A stretch of 61,614 nucleotides of DNA, taken from the NCBI RefSeq assembly GCF_000226955.1, contig NZ_AGFU01000017.1:1-61614 (forward strand), given 5' to 3'. Made by a program: the position numbers and the translations under genes. The DNA comes from Sphingomonas elodea ATCC 31461. Lineage in GTDB: Bacteria; Pseudomonadota; Alphaproteobacteria; Sphingomonadales; Sphingomonadaceae. Below are positions 26,765 to 35,733 of the stretch, in pieces (the first letter of the stretch is position 1; every line of letters starts with the position of its first letter). The notes below the pieces were generated by a model, which was given only the letters and a program-made list of their open reading frames with translations, searched no databases and had not been told where the DNA came from.

Positions 26765-26944
26765 CTAGTGCAGCTTGGCGATCGACAGCCCGTCGAGCTT
26801 GGCGCGTTCCTTCACCGATTCCTCGCTGCGGGTCAGCGCCTTGGCGATCGCGCGCAGCGGCATGCCCTTCTTGGCGAGGGTGTGGAGCTTCTGCAGCTCA
26901 TCGGGGCGCCAGGGCTGGCGGTGTCGTTCGAAGCGTTCGGCCAT
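26765..26944 (-). CDS. Small SANT/Myb-like helix-turn-helix protein (59 aa)
   Basis: A 59-aa basic protein. The pattern WRPDELQKLHTLAKKG, LRAIAKALTRSEESVKERAKLDGL is a compact Myb/SANT-like or GcrA-like helix-turn-helix with Trp near residue 12. It probably binds DNA. It starts 8 bases after the stop of the DUF2384 gene and has no ribosome binding site of its own, so it is likely co-translated. It converges on the DUF188 gene with a 10-base gap. No target is known. Confidence 0.72.
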   Translation of the reverse strand: MAERFERHRQPWRPDELQKLHTLAKKGMPLRAIAKALTRSEESVKERAKLDGLSIAKLH

Positions 26945-26952
26945 GGCGTCTG

Positions 26953-27264
26953 TTAGCCGATTGTCGGCTCCGGGGACATAGCGGCGGAATCGCGCTCGCG
27001 CAGGGCTGCGGCGATACGCTCGGCACCGGCTTCGCTCGTGCTGGCGATGTCGATCGGACGCCCGCCCAGCGCCTCATCCACGCTGTTGAGGAAGGCGAGC
27101 GCCGCCGCGCGATCGGGAAAGCGCTGAAAGGCAAGCAGGGCGATGCGCGACTGGCGCGCGATGACCTCGGGCGCGAGCTTGCTCCGCACCGCGCCGCGGA
27201 AGCGCCGGCGGTCGCCCTCGTCCGAGGTCGCGCCGACTTCGAGCCGGGTGATCGCGCCGCTCAT
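26953..27264 (-). CDS. DUF2384 (MbcA/ParS/Xre toxin-binding-like) protein
   Basis: A 103-aa protein whose C-terminal half (RFPDRAAALAFLNSVDEALGGRPIDIASTSEAG, about residues 48-80) matches the toxin-binding domain of Xre/MbcA/ParS antitoxins, with the LGGRP turn. The N-terminal part has no classic HTH. Such domains normally pair with a RES-domain NAD-degrading toxin; none is visible nearby. It overlaps the upstream 56-aa gene by 4 bases (ATGA). The domain call is by motif only. Confidence 0.72.
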   Translation of the reverse strand: MSGAITRLEVGATSDEGDRRRFRGAVRSKLAPEVIARQSRIALLAFQRFPDRAAALAFLNSVDEALGGRPIDIASTSEAGAERIAAALRERDSAAMSPEPTIG

Positions 27265-27431
27265 GCGGCGATCGCCAGATCGGCGGTGCCGTGGAGGCGC
27301 TGCCATTCCTGGATGCGGCGGGCATAGGCGGCGGCAAGGGCGCGATGCGACGCGCGCGACGCGACGCAGGCCGCACTCGAGGCGCGGCGTACGGAGTTCT
27401 GGTACCGGGAAACGAGATAGGCGAGATCCAT
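27261..27431 (-). CDS. Small hypothetical protein (56 aa)
   Basis: A 56-aa, Ala- and Arg-rich helical protein (DLAYLVSRYQNSVRRASSAAC, then SRASHRALAAAYARRIQEWQRL). I recognise no family. It overlaps the DUF2384 gene by ATGA, so the two are almost certainly one unit. The ATG at 27431 was preferred over a TTG seven codons earlier. It follows map on the same strand after a gap of 128 bases. Confidence 0.65.
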   Translation of the reverse strand: MDLAYLVSRYQNSVRRASSAACVASRASHRALAAAYARRIQEWQRLHGTADLAIAA

Positions 27432-27559
27432 GGACAAACCCGTGCGGCGCAAGCGAGAACATGATGGACCCAGCCGCCGGCGCTTACGGATCGAAAGCCG
27501 GCGATGGATATGATATGGGGTCAGCGCCTTCGTTTCACAACCGGCGAGCCGGTCGGAGC

Positions 27560-28327
27560 CTAGGCCAGCGCCCGTTCGCCCTCGCGCAGGGTGAGTACCT
27601 CGACGCCGTCCGCCGTCACCGCCACGGTATGCTCGAACTGGGCCGAGAGCTTCCGGTCGTTGGTAACCACCGTCCAGCCGTCGTCGAGCGTCGTCACCTT
27701 GCGCGTGCCCTGGTTGAGCATCGGCTCGATCGTGAAGGTCATGCCCTCGCGCAGTTTCATGCCGGTGCCGGGGCGGCCGAAATGGAGAACCGAGGGCTCT
27801 TCATGCATTTCGCGGCCGATGCCGTGGCCGCAATAATCGCGCACCACCGCATAGCCGTGCTGCTTGGCGTGGCGCTCGATCGCGGCGCCGATGTCGCCGA
27901 GCGTGGCACCAGGGCGAACCTGGGCGATGCCCTTCCAAAGCGCCTCCTGCGTCACCCTTACCAGCCGCCGCGCCTGGGGCGAGACGGTGCCGACCATATA
28001 GGTCTTGCTCGAATCGGCGATGAAGCCATTCTTCTCCAGCGTGATGTCGAGGTTGAGGATGTCGCCGTTGCGGACGATCGTGCCGGCATCGGGCACACCG
28101 TGGCAGACCACTTCGTTCGGCGAGCAGTTGAGCACGAAGCCATAGCCGTACTGGCCCTTGCTCGCGGGGCGGGCGTGGAGCTCGTCGGTGATGTAGCGGT
28201 CGACCAGCGTGTCGATCTCCAGCGTCGACATGCCGGCAAGGGGCGTGCGGTCGAGCATTTCGAACACCTGGGCGAGCAGGCGGCCGGCCTCGCGCATCAG
28301 CGCGAGTTCCTGGGGGGTCTTGATCAC
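27560..28327 (-). CDS. map: Methionine aminopeptidase, type I
   Basis: A 255-aa cytoplasmic metalloenzyme that removes the initiator methionine. The metal ligands lie in LDITLEKNGFIADSSKTY (two aspartates), GHGIGREMHEEP (histidine), FTIEPML (glutamate) and SAQFEHTVAV (glutamate). The GTG at 28327 starts the family-typical IKTPQELALMREAGRL. It begins one base after the stop codon of the ParD-like gene, so the two are likely coupled. Confidence 0.95.
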   Translation of the reverse strand: MIKTPQELALMREAGRLLAQVFEMLDRTPLAGMSTLEIDTLVDRYITDELHARPASKGQYGYGFVLNCSPNEVVCHGVPDAGTIVRNGDILNLDITLEKNGFIADSSKTYMVGTVSPQARRLVRVTQEALWKGIAQVRPGATLGDIGAAIERHAKQHGYAVVRDYCGHGIGREMHEEPSVLHFGRPGTGMKLREGMTFTIEPMLNQGTRKVTTLDDGWTVVTNDRKLSAQFEHTVAVTADGVEVLTLREGERALA

Positions 28328-28328
28328 C

Positions 28329-28535
28329 TCAGGCGGCTTCGCGCGGGGGGATGGCGACCTGCGCCTCCGCCAGCTGACGGCGGACGATCTCGTGAAAGGG
28401 GAGGGTGGGGTTCGCCTCGGCGAGCATGCCGATCTTCATCCAGTATTCGGCCTGGGCGTTGATCGAGCGGCACATCACCGCGCTGGCGCGGCGGGCCTCC
28501 TCGTGCAGGTCGTCGGCGATTTTCACGATGCCCAT
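28329..28535 (-). CDS. ParD-like family protein
   Basis: A 68-aa protein with the N terminus MGIVKIADDLHEEARRAS and the MCRSINAQAEYWMKIG segment typical of the ParD-like family, a ribbon-helix-helix relative of ParD antitoxins. A GGAG ribosome binding site precedes the ATG. No ParE-like toxin is adjacent; instead the housekeeping map gene follows at once. It could be a solitary DNA-binding regulator. Confidence 0.8.
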   Translation of the reverse strand: MGIVKIADDLHEEARRASAVMCRSINAQAEYWMKIGMLAEANPTLPFHEIVRRQLAEAQVAIPPREAA

Positions 28536-28607
28536 GGGTGCTCCGGAGGGTGGGTATACGGAGCGTATATGATTCGTATGTTGAGCGGGGGCAAGGGTGC
28601 GGTAAAG

Positions 28608-28719
28608 CAAGCCCCTCCTCCTTGGAGGAGGGGTTGGGGTGGAGGGATGCCAGACGATTTGTTGGTCTCGGTGAGACACTGCCCCACCCCAACCCCTCCC
28701 CTGAAGGGGAGGGGCTTTA
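28608..28719. repeat. Paired-hairpin intergenic repeat (CCCCTCC type)
   Basis: Two hairpin-forming blocks (28608-28637 and 28683-28719) are themselves inverted copies of each other, sharing GCCCCTCC and GGAGGGGTTGGGGTGG. They lie between eda and the ParD-like gene. The layout is the same as the other paired repeats in this window, but the base sequence is a different type. Confidence 0.8.
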
Positions 28720-28725
28720 GGAGGG

Positions 28726-29343
28726 TCACCGCGCCAGCGCCGCCGCCTCACGCGCCTTGGCTTCCACCTCTTCGAGCGAGCCGCTGGCGATCCAGCTGCC
28801 GCCGACGCAGAGCACCGGGTCGAACGCCAGCCATTCCGGCGCGCTCGCCAGGCTGATGCCGCCGGTGGGGCAGAACTTCGCCTGGTAGAAGGGCGCGGCG
28901 AGCGCCTTCAGCGCCTTGAGGCCGCCCGAGGTTTCGGCCGGGAAAAACTTGAAGTGGCTGAGGCCGAGGTCGAGCCCGCGCATGATGTCACCGGCATTGG
29001 CGGTGCCCGGCAGATAGGGCACGCCGCTCTTCACGATCGCGTCGCCAAGGCGCTCGGTGAGGCCGGGGGAGACGATGAACTCGGCATCCTCCTTCATCAC
29101 CTGTTCGAACTGCTGGGTGTTCACCACCGTGCCGGCGCCGACGATCGCGCCGGGGACCTGCTTCATCTCGCGGATCGCGTCGAGTGCGGCAGGCGTGCGC
29201 ATCGTCACTTCGAGCACGCGCAGGCCGCCCTTCACCAGTGCCTCGGCAAGCGGACGCGCCTTGGCGGCGTCGTCGATCACCAGCACCGGGATGACGGGTG
29301 CGGTGCGCATGATGGCTTCGATCGAAAGGCGGGGTTCGCTCAC
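28726..29343 (-). CDS. eda: 2-dehydro-3-deoxy-6-phosphogluconate aldolase
   Basis: A 205-aa cytoplasmic class I aldolase that splits KDPG into pyruvate and glyceraldehyde 3-phosphate, the last Entner-Doudoroff step. It has the catalytic glutamate in LRVLEVTMRT, VGAGTVVN, FIVSPG, and the Schiff-base lysine in HFKFFPAE, followed by FCPTGGIS and VGGSW. The GTG at 29343 overlaps the glk stop codon (GTGA), making it the last gene of the operon. Confidence 0.95.
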   Translation of the reverse strand: MSEPRLSIEAIMRTAPVIPVLVIDDAAKARPLAEALVKGGLRVLEVTMRTPAALDAIREMKQVPGAIVGAGTVVNTQQFEQVMKEDAEFIVSPGLTERLGDAIVKSGVPYLPGTANAGDIMRGLDLGLSHFKFFPAETSGGLKALKALAAPFYQAKFCPTGGISLASAPEWLAFDPVLCVGGSWIASGSLEEVEAKAREAAALAR

Positions 29344-30308
29344 TGTGCATGCTCCTGGGCGAAGGCGGCGGCTGCGCCGTACAGGCCCGGCTGGGGATGG
29401 GTGATCAGCTTGACGGGGATCGTCGCCATCAGGGAGCGGAAGCGCCCCTTGGCGACGAATCGCTCGCCGAACCCCGATTGCAGCAGATGGTCCTTCAGGC
29501 GCAAGCCCAGACCGCCGGCGATCACCACCGCCGTGGGCCCATGGGCGAGGGCAAGGTCGCCCGCCACCGCGCCGAGGCTGAGGCAGAAGCGATCGAGTGC
29601 GGCCACGGCCAGGCTGTCCTTGCCCTCCAGCGCGAGCGTCCAGATCGCCTTGTCGTCCAGGCGGGGAACGGGGACGCCCTCCAGATCGGCCAGCGTCTCG
29701 TAGATCGAGACAATCGCCGGGCCGGCGACCATGCGCTCCTTGGAGACGCGCTGATAGGTGCGGCGCAGGCGCTTCACCATCGCGTCCTCGATCGCGTCGA
29801 GCGGGGCGAAATCGCTATGGCCGCCTTCGGTCGCGATGATGTGGTAGCCGCCGCGGTGACGGAACACCTGCGCGACGCCGAGACCGGTGCCGGGGCCACA
29901 GACGGTGATCGAGCCCTTGTCGGGCAGCGGCGTCTCGGGTCCGCAGAGGTGGAGGAAATCCGAATCGTCCAGCTGGGCGACGGCATGGCCGATCGCCTCG
30001 AAGTCGTTGACGATCGTCCACACGTCGGCGCCCAGCCGATCCGGGATCAGCGGTGGACGGATGATCCAGGGATTGTTGGTGAGCTTGATCAGATCGGCGT
30101 TGATCGGCGAGGCAACCGCGATCGCCGCAGCCTTGGGAACGGGCCGGCCGAGCTGCTCGCCGAACGCGCGCCAGGCCAGCTGCAGGCTCGGATGCTCGGC
30201 CACCTTCTGGGTGATCGGCTCGCTCATCGAAACGACGCGGCCCTCGGCCACCTCCGCCACGGCAAAGCGCGCGTGGGTGCCACCAATGTCGACGGCGACG
30301 ACTTCCAT
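29340..30308 (-). CDS. glk: Glucokinase
   Basis: A 322-aa Glk-family kinase forming glucose 6-phosphate from glucose and ATP. The N-terminal phosphate-binding VDIGGTHARFAV (residues 6-17), the catalytic aspartate in VNDFEAIG, GPGTGLGVA, the TEGGHSDFAP glucose loop, and VIAGGLGLRL are in order. It lies between edd and eda, giving cells that import free glucose an entry into the same pathway. A gap of 126 bases separates it from edd. Confidence 0.95.
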   Translation of the reverse strand: MEVVAVDIGGTHARFAVAEVAEGRVVSMSEPITQKVAEHPSLQLAWRAFGEQLGRPVPKAAAIAVASPINADLIKLTNNPWIIRPPLIPDRLGADVWTIVNDFEAIGHAVAQLDDSDFLHLCGPETPLPDKGSITVCGPGTGLGVAQVFRHRGGYHIIATEGGHSDFAPLDAIEDAMVKRLRRTYQRVSKERMVAGPAIVSIYETLADLEGVPVPRLDDKAIWTLALEGKDSLAVAALDRFCLSLGAVAGDLALAHGPTAVVIAGGLGLRLKDHLLQSGFGERFVAKGRFRSLMATIPVKLITHPQPGLYGAAAAFAQEHAQ

Positions 30309-30434
30309 CCGATTCCGATCCTCTCTCTGTCGCCCCTGTCAACGTTGCCAGTGAGCGTCCGCCCTTCTTCCCGTCCGCCGCGCGGATGTAAAGTCCGCGG
30401 GCGTCGTAGGGCGTGATTTACATGCGTTACAAAC

Positions 30435-32258
30435 TTACAGGCCGGCTTCGTGCAGCATCGCCGACGCGCCCTTTTCGGCCTCGTCGCAATAGTGCCGCAT
30501 CATCGCGAACAGCTCGCGGCCGGTGCCCGTCGCCGGGGGCGGGGCGACGGCATGCTCGCGCGCATCCCACTCATCGGCGGGCACCAGCGCTTCCAGCGTA
30601 CCGGCCTCGGCATCGAGGCGGAGGATGTCGCCGTCGCGCACCTTGCCGATCGGGCCGCCGCCCAGGGCTTCCGGCGACAGATGGATCGCCGCCGGCACCT
30701 TGCCGCTGGCGCCAGACATGCGGCCGTCGGTGACCAAGGCGACCTTGAAGCCGCGGTTCTGGAGAACGCCCAGCTGGGGGGTCAGCTTGTGCAGCTCCGG
30801 CATGCCGTTGGCGCGCGGGCCCTGGAAGCGGACCACGACGATCACGTCGCGCTCCAGTTCGCCGGCCTTGAACGCCTCCAGCACTTCCAGCTGGTCCGAG
30901 AAGACGCGGGCGGGGGCCTCGATGATCCAGCGCTCGCGCTCGACCGCCGATACCTTGATGCAGGCGCGGCCGATATTGCCCTTGAGGATGCGGAAGCCGC
31001 CCTCGGGGGAGAAGGCGGTCTCGACCGTGCGGACGATGTTCTCGTCGTTGCTCTTCTCGCCATGCTCGGTCCAGACCAGCGCGTCCTCGACGATGTCGGG
31101 CTTGCGGCCATAGGCGGCCATGCCGTCCTTGGCGATGGTTAGCGCATCGCCGTGCATCAGCCCGGCGCGCAGCAGCTCCTTGATGACGAAGGACGGGCCG
31201 CCGGCATCCTCGAACTGGTTCACGTCCGCGGACCCGTTCGGATAGACGCGCGTCATCAGCGGTACGACGCGCGACAGGCGATCGAAATCGTCCCAGTCGA
31301 TCGTGATGCCGGCCGCCCGCGCGAAGGCGGGGACGTGGATCAGGTGGTTGGTCGAACCGCCGGTCGCCAGCAGCACGATCGCCGCGTTCACGATCGCGCG
31401 TTCGTCGACGACATGGCCGATCGGGCGATAGTCGTCGCCGTTCCAGCCGATCTCGGCGAGACGGTGGACGGCGTGGCGGGTCAGTTCCTGGCGCAGCTTG
31501 GTGCCGGGATTGGCGAAGGCCGAGCCGGGGACGTGCAGGCCCATCGCCTCCATCATCATCTGGTTGGAGTTGGCCGTGCCGTAGAAGGTGCAGGTGCCCT
31601 TGCCGTGATAGGCGGCGATTTCGGAGTCCAGCAGTTCCTCGCGGGTCGCCTTGCCCTCGGCATAGCGCTCGCGGACCGCGGCCTTTTCCTTGTTGGGCAG
31701 GCCCGAACGCATCGGGCCGCCGGGGATCAGCACCATCGGCAGATGGCCGAAGCGCAGCGCCCCCATCAGCAGGCCCGGCACGATCTTGTCGCAGATGCCG
31801 AGCAGCGCCGCGCCTTCGAACACGCGGTGGCTGAGCGATACGGCGGTCGACATCGCGATGGTGTCGCGGCTGAACAGTGAGAGCTCCATGCCCTGATAGC
31901 CCTGGGTCACGCCGTCGCACATTGCCGGCACGCCGCCCGCCACCTGTGCGGTGGCCCCGGCTTCCATCGCCCAGACCTTCATCTGCTCGGGATAGCGATA
32001 ATAGGGCGCATGGGCCGAGAGCATGTCGTTGTACGCGGTGACGATGCCGATGTTCATGCGGTTGCCCGCCTTCAGCACGTCGCGCTGCTCCTCGGTGCCG
32101 GCATAGGCGTGGGCGAGGTTGGCGCAGCCGAGCTTCGGCCGATCATTGCCCGACTCGCGCTCGCGCTGGATCAGCGCCAGATAGGCAGCACGGCCCGCCT
32201 TGGATCGCTCGATGACGCGATCGGTGACGGCGGCGATTTCGGCGTGGAGGGTGGTCAT
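30435..32258 (-). CDS. edd: Phosphogluconate dehydratase
   Basis: A 607-aa dehydratase of the IlvD/Edd family converting 6-phosphogluconate to KDPG. It should carry a [4Fe-4S] cluster; candidate ligands are in [23 protein letters not shown] and [11 protein letters not shown]. Other family segments are [23 protein letters not shown] and [17 protein letters not shown]. It follows pgl with no gap (pgl stop 32259, edd start 32258 when read in the reverse direction). Confidence 0.96.
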   Translation of the reverse strand: MTTLHAEIAAVTDRVIERSKAGRAAYLALIQRERESGNDRPKLGCANLAHAYAGTEEQRDVLKAGNRMNIGIVTAYNDMLSAHAPYYRYPEQMKVWAMEAGATAQVAGGVPAMCDGVTQGYQGMELSLFSRDTIAMSTAVSLSHRVFEGAALLGICDKIVPGLLMGALRFGHLPMVLIPGGPMRSGLPNKEKAAVRERYAEGKATREELLDSEIAAYHGKGTCTFYGTANSNQMMMEAMGLHVPGSAFANPGTKLRQELTRHAVHRLAEIGWNGDDYRPIGHVVDERAIVNAAIVLLATGGSTNHLIHVPAFARAAGITIDWDDFDRLSRVVPLMTRVYPNGSADVNQFEDAGGPSFVIKELLRAGLMHGDALTIAKDGMAAYGRKPDIVEDALVWTEHGEKSNDENIVRTVETAFSPEGGFRILKGNIGRACIKVSAVERERWIIEAPARVFSDQLEVLEAFKAGELERDVIVVVRFQGPRANGMPELHKLTPQLGVLQNRGFKVALVTDGRMSGASGKVPAAIHLSPEALGGGPIGKVRDGDILRLDAEAGTLEALVPADEWDAREHAVAPPPATGTGRELFAMMRHYCDEAEKGASAMLHEAGL

Positions 32259-32966
32259 TCAGACGCTCCAGTGGATGTCGACGGGTAGTTCGGTTTCGGC
32301 CAGCACGCGGCCGATCGGCAGGGTCGAGCCGGCGCCTTCGGCAATGGCGCGCTCCAGCACGTCCTTCTTTTCCTGGCCGGTGATCGCGATCATCAGCGCG
32401 CGGGCCGAGACGATCGCGGCGAGCGACAGCGACACGCGGGCGACGGGGGCCTCGGGCGGCAGCGGGTCGGGCATCACGCCCAGCGCGCGGCGCTCCTTGG
32501 GCCCCGTAAGCGCTTCAGCGAGGTCCGGGCCGGGGAAGATCGAGGCGGTATGGCCATCGGCGCCCATGCCGAGCAGGCAGAGGTCGAGCGGCCAGTGGAA
32601 GTCCTGCAGGCGTGCGTCCGCCGCGCGGCCCGCGGCCTTGTAGTCGTCGGCCTTCTCGCTGACGACCGGGATCACCCGCGCGCCGAGCGGCAGGAACACC
32701 TTGGCGAGGCCGGTCACGTTCGACATCGGATCGCCCATCGGCACGATGCGATCGTCGGTGGGGATGATCGTCACGCGCTTCCAGTCGAGCTTGGCCTTGC
32801 TCAGCTTGGCGTAGATCGGGCCGGGGGTGCGGCCGCCGGCAAGCGCGATGACCGCGGCACCGCGCGCGTCGATCGCGCTTTCGATGATGAACTGGACGTC
32901 GCCGGCGAGCGCATCGCCCATTTCGGCGGCGTCGTCATAGTCCCACCATTCGATTTCGGTCGTCAT
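32259..32966 (-). CDS. pgl: 6-phosphogluconolactonase
   Basis: A 235-aa cytoplasmic enzyme of the DevB/Pgl type (glucosamine-6-phosphate isomerase fold) that hydrolyses 6-phosphogluconolactone. It shows IALAGGRTPGPIYAKLS, IIPTDDRIVPMGDPMSN, and LCLLGMGADGHTASIFPG, the standard motifs. An AGGAG site precedes the ATG. It lies between zwf and edd, 233 bases after zwf, with a paired-hairpin repeat in the gap. Confidence 0.95.
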   Translation of the reverse strand: MTTEIEWWDYDDAAEMGDALAGDVQFIIESAIDARGAAVIALAGGRTPGPIYAKLSKAKLDWKRVTIIPTDDRIVPMGDPMSNVTGLAKVFLPLGARVIPVVSEKADDYKAAGRAADARLQDFHWPLDLCLLGMGADGHTASIFPGPDLAEALTGPKERRALGVMPDPLPPEAPVARVSLSLAAIVSARALMIAITGQEKKDVLERAIAEGAGSTLPIGRVLAETELPVDIHWSV

Positions 32967-33077
32967 GTAAGCTCCTTGAATTTCGGTGGGACCGCGTCAA
33001 CGGCCAGGCGGCCGCGCGGGTCCGATATGGGGATGGGGTCGCTGGTTCGCAGCATGGGGCTGCGCTTGCCCTCCAAC

Positions 33078-33174
33078 CGTCATCCCGGCGGAAGCCGGGA
33101 TCCATTTCACAGCTACGCTGGAGATGGAACGGATACGGTGAGGGCAATGGATCCCGGCTTTCGCCGGGATGACG
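33078..33174. repeat. Paired-hairpin repeat (GGATCCCGGC type), copy between zwf and pgl
   Basis: Two 28-base blocks (33078-33105 and 33147-33174) are inverted copies with 27 of 28 positions equal. Each is itself a short hairpin (CCCGGC..GCCGGG) with TCATCCCGGC at its outer end. It lies inside the Entner-Doudoroff operon, so it may act as an attenuator or mRNA-processing site there. Confidence 0.85.
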
Positions 33175-33199
33175 TGCTTCGAAAAGGCGCTCGCCCCGC

Positions 33200-34660
33200 T
33201 CATTCGTGCCAGTGTACCCCGTCGCGCTCGGTGAGCGCGATCGAGAGCGAGGGGCCCCAGCTGCCCGAGGCATAGGGCTTGGGCTTGAGATCGTTGGCGT
33301 CCCAGCCGGCGCGGATCGCGTCGATCCATTCCCACTGTGCCTCCACCTCGTCGCGGCGGACGAACAGCGTGGGATCGCCCTCGATCAGGTCGAGCAGCAG
33401 GCGCTCATAGGCGATGCGGCGGCGGGTGCCGGCGAATTCGGTGTCGAGGCTGAGATTGAGCGGCACCTCGCGCAGGCGATAGCCCTCGCGATCGAGCCCG
33501 GGCTGCTTGGCCATCACCAGCAGCTGGACATATTCTTCCGGCTGGAGGCGGATGACCAGCGCGTTGGGCTGGAGCATGCCGCCGCGCTCGGCGAAGATCG
33601 AGTGCGGCACCGGCTTGAACTGGATGACGATTTCGGATCGGCGCTCGGCCAGACGCTTGCCGGTGCGCAGATAGAAGGGCACGCCCTGCCAGCGCCAGTT
33701 GTCGACATGCGCCTTGATCGCGACGAAGGTTTCGGTGCGCGAATCCTTGCCGAGATCGGTGGCATAATCGCGAACGATCTCGCCTTTGACCGCGCCGCCG
33801 CCATATTGGCCGATCACGGTCATGTTGGGCGCCTCGGCGATCGGGATCTTGCGCAGCGAGCGCAGCACCTTGACCTTCTCGTCGCGTACCGCGGTACCGT
33901 CGAGGCGCGCCGGGGGCTCCATCGCGATCAGCGCGACGAGCTGGAGCATGTGGTTCTGCACCATGTCGCGCAGCGCGCCGGTGTCGTCATAGAAGCCGGC
34001 GCGGCCTTCCAGGCCCACCGTCTCGGAGACGGTGATCTGCACGCTGTCGATGCCGCGGGCGTTCCACACCGGCTCGAACAGCGAATTGCCGAAGCGCAGC
34101 GCCAGGATGTTCTGGACGGTTTCCTTGCCCAGATAATGGTCGATGCGGAAGGTGCGCTCCTCGGGAAAGGCTTCCGCGACGATGTCGTTGATCTCGCGGC
34201 TGGAGGCGAGGTCGCGGCCGAGCGGCTTCTCCAGGCTGATGCGGACATTCTCCCCGGTGAGCCCGGCCGATTCGAGGCCCTTGATGGTCGGCCCGAACAG
34301 CCAGGGCGCGGTCGACAGGAAGATGGCCAGACCGCCGGAGATGTCGCCCAGCTTTTCCTTCAGCGCGGCATAGCCGTCGATCTGCGAGGCATCGAGCGTC
34401 TGGTAATGCAGGCGCTGGAGGAAGCCCTGGACAGCGCTGTCGTCTTTTCGGTCGGCGGGCAGGAACTGGTCGAGCGCCTTGGCAGCGAAGTCGCGGAAGC
34501 CATCATCGTCATGGTCCGAGCGGGCGGTGCCGGTAATGGTAAGGCCATGGGGGAGCAGGCCGTCCGCATGCAGCGCATAGAGCGACGGGAGCAGCATCCG
34601 CTGCGCGAGATCGCCGGTGGCACCGAACAGAAGCAATTTGCCGACGGGCTGCTGCATCAT
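33200..34660 (-). CDS. zwf: Glucose-6-phosphate 1-dehydrogenase
   Basis: A 486-aa NAD(P)-dependent dehydrogenase that oxidises glucose 6-phosphate to the lactone. The cofactor motif GATGDLAQRM (about residues 14-23) and the active-site RIDHYLGKE are clear, with KPLGRDL before it and the C-terminal region LLLDLIEGDPTLFVRRDE. First gene of the Entner-Doudoroff unit. Two adjacent ATGs (34660 and 34657) share a GAGGGAA site; spacing favours the second slightly. Confidence 0.96.
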   Translation of the reverse strand: MMQQPVGKLLLFGATGDLAQRMLLPSLYALHADGLLPHGLTITGTARSDHDDDGFRDFAAKALDQFLPADRKDDSAVQGFLQRLHYQTLDASQIDGYAALKEKLGDISGGLAIFLSTAPWLFGPTIKGLESAGLTGENVRISLEKPLGRDLASSREINDIVAEAFPEERTFRIDHYLGKETVQNILALRFGNSLFEPVWNARGIDSVQITVSETVGLEGRAGFYDDTGALRDMVQNHMLQLVALIAMEPPARLDGTAVRDEKVKVLRSLRKIPIAEAPNMTVIGQYGGGAVKGEIVRDYATDLGKDSRTETFVAIKAHVDNWRWQGVPFYLRTGKRLAERRSEIVIQFKPVPHSIFAERGGMLQPNALVIRLQPEEYVQLLVMAKQPGLDREGYRLREVPLNLSLDTEFAGTRRRIAYERLLLDLIEGDPTLFVRRDEVEAQWEWIDAIRAGWDANDLKPKPYASGSWGPSLSIALTERDGVHWHE

Positions 34661-34761
34661 TTCCCTCGTGATTGGTTCGCCCCGCGAGACACCAATGCGG
34701 CCGAAAGATCAAGCCGGAGGGGGGGAATAGGTATGCGGATACGGGAAAATTTGATGCATTA

Positions 34762-34787
34762 TTCCCCTCCCGCGTGCGGGAGGGGAA
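34762..34787. repeat. Single perfect hairpin between argC and zwf
   Basis: A perfect 12-bp inverted repeat (TTCCCCTCCCGC with GCGGGAGGGGAA) with a two-base spacer lies 8 bases after the argC stop. It may end argC transcription, but no T-run follows it on the minus strand. The base composition is like half of the paired repeat at 28608-28719. Confidence 0.7.
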
Positions 34788-34794
34788 GGCAAGG

Positions 34795-35733
34795 TCAGAG
34801 CACCAGCCCCGCGACAGGGTCCAGGCCGGCCATGATGTTGAGGTTCTGCACCGCGGCGCCGGCGGCGCCCTTGCCGAGATTGTCGAGCGTGGCGATCAGC
34901 CGCGCCTGGCGGGTCTCGTCATTGCCGAACACGCGGACCGACAGGCGATCGGTGCCGGCATTTTCCTCGATGGTGACCGTCGGCACGTCGGCCGGCAGCA
35001 CCTGCACCACCGGCGAGTCGCGATAGGCGTCGCGAAGCACGTTCTCGAGCGATTCGACCGAGGGCTTGCGGGTGAAGGCATAGAGCGGCAACGGCACTTC
35101 CACGATCATGCCGCGATAGGTGCGCGCGACCGATGGCATGAAGATCGGCGGATTCACGATCCGCGCATGCTTCTGCATCTCGGGCACATGCTTGTGCGCC
35201 AACGCGAGGCCATAGGGGCGGAAGGCGGTGTCGGTGGGGTTGGTGCCCTTGCCCTCGAACTCCTCGATCATCGAGCGGCCGCCGCCCGAATAGCCCGACA
35301 CCGCGTTCACGCTGAGCGGGAAATCGTGCGGGATCAGCCCGGCGCGGATCAGCGGGCGGACCAAAGCGAGGAAGCCGGTGGGGTAGCAGCCGGGATTGCT
35401 TACCCGCGCCGCCTCGGCGATCGCCGCGGCCTGGCCGGGCTCCAGCTCGGCAAAGCCATAGGTCCAGTCGGGCGCAGTGCGATAGGCGGTGGAAGCGTCG
35501 ATCACGCGAGTCGTGTCGTTGCGGATCATCGCCACCGCTTCGCGGGCCGCGTCGTCGGGCAGGCAGAGGATGACGAAATCGGCCGCGTTGAGCGCTTCCT
35601 CGCGCTTCTTCGGATCCTTGCGGTCCTGGTCGCCTAGCACCATCACATCGATCTCGGAGCGGCCGGCGAGCCGCTCGCGGATCTCGAGACCGGTGGTGCC
35701 GGCGGCGCCGTCGATGAAAACGCGCGCGATCAT
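34795..35733 (-). CDS. argC: N-acetyl-gamma-glutamyl-phosphate reductase (class 2)
   Basis: A 312-aa NADP-dependent enzyme of arginine synthesis, of the shorter class 2 type (MIARVFIDGAAGTTGLEIRERL at the start). The catalytic cysteine lies in VSNPGCYPTGFLALV, followed by SGYSGGGRSMIEEFEG. It overlaps the SH3-like gene by 4 bases. No other arginine genes are in the window. Confidence 0.94.
   Translation of the reverse strand: MIARVFIDGAAGTTGLEIRERLAGRSEIDVMVLGDQDRKDPKKREEALNAADFVILCLPDDAAREAVAMIRNDTTRVIDASTAYRTAPDWTYGFAELEPGQAAAIAEAARVSNPGCYPTGFLALVRPLIRAGLIPHDFPLSVNAVSGYSGGGRSMIEEFEGKGTNPTDTAFRPYGLALAHKHVPEMQKHARIVNPPIFMPSVARTYRGMIVEVPLPLYAFTRKPSVESLENVLRDAYRDSPVVQVLPADVPTVTIEENAGTDRLSVRVFGNDETRQARLIATLDNLGKGAAGAAVQNLNIMAGLDPVAGLVL

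Noticed and set aside
28608-28719. Possible CRISPR-like repeats
   Set aside because: The repeats are paired palindromes, not regularly spaced direct repeats with unique spacers, and no cas genes are present.
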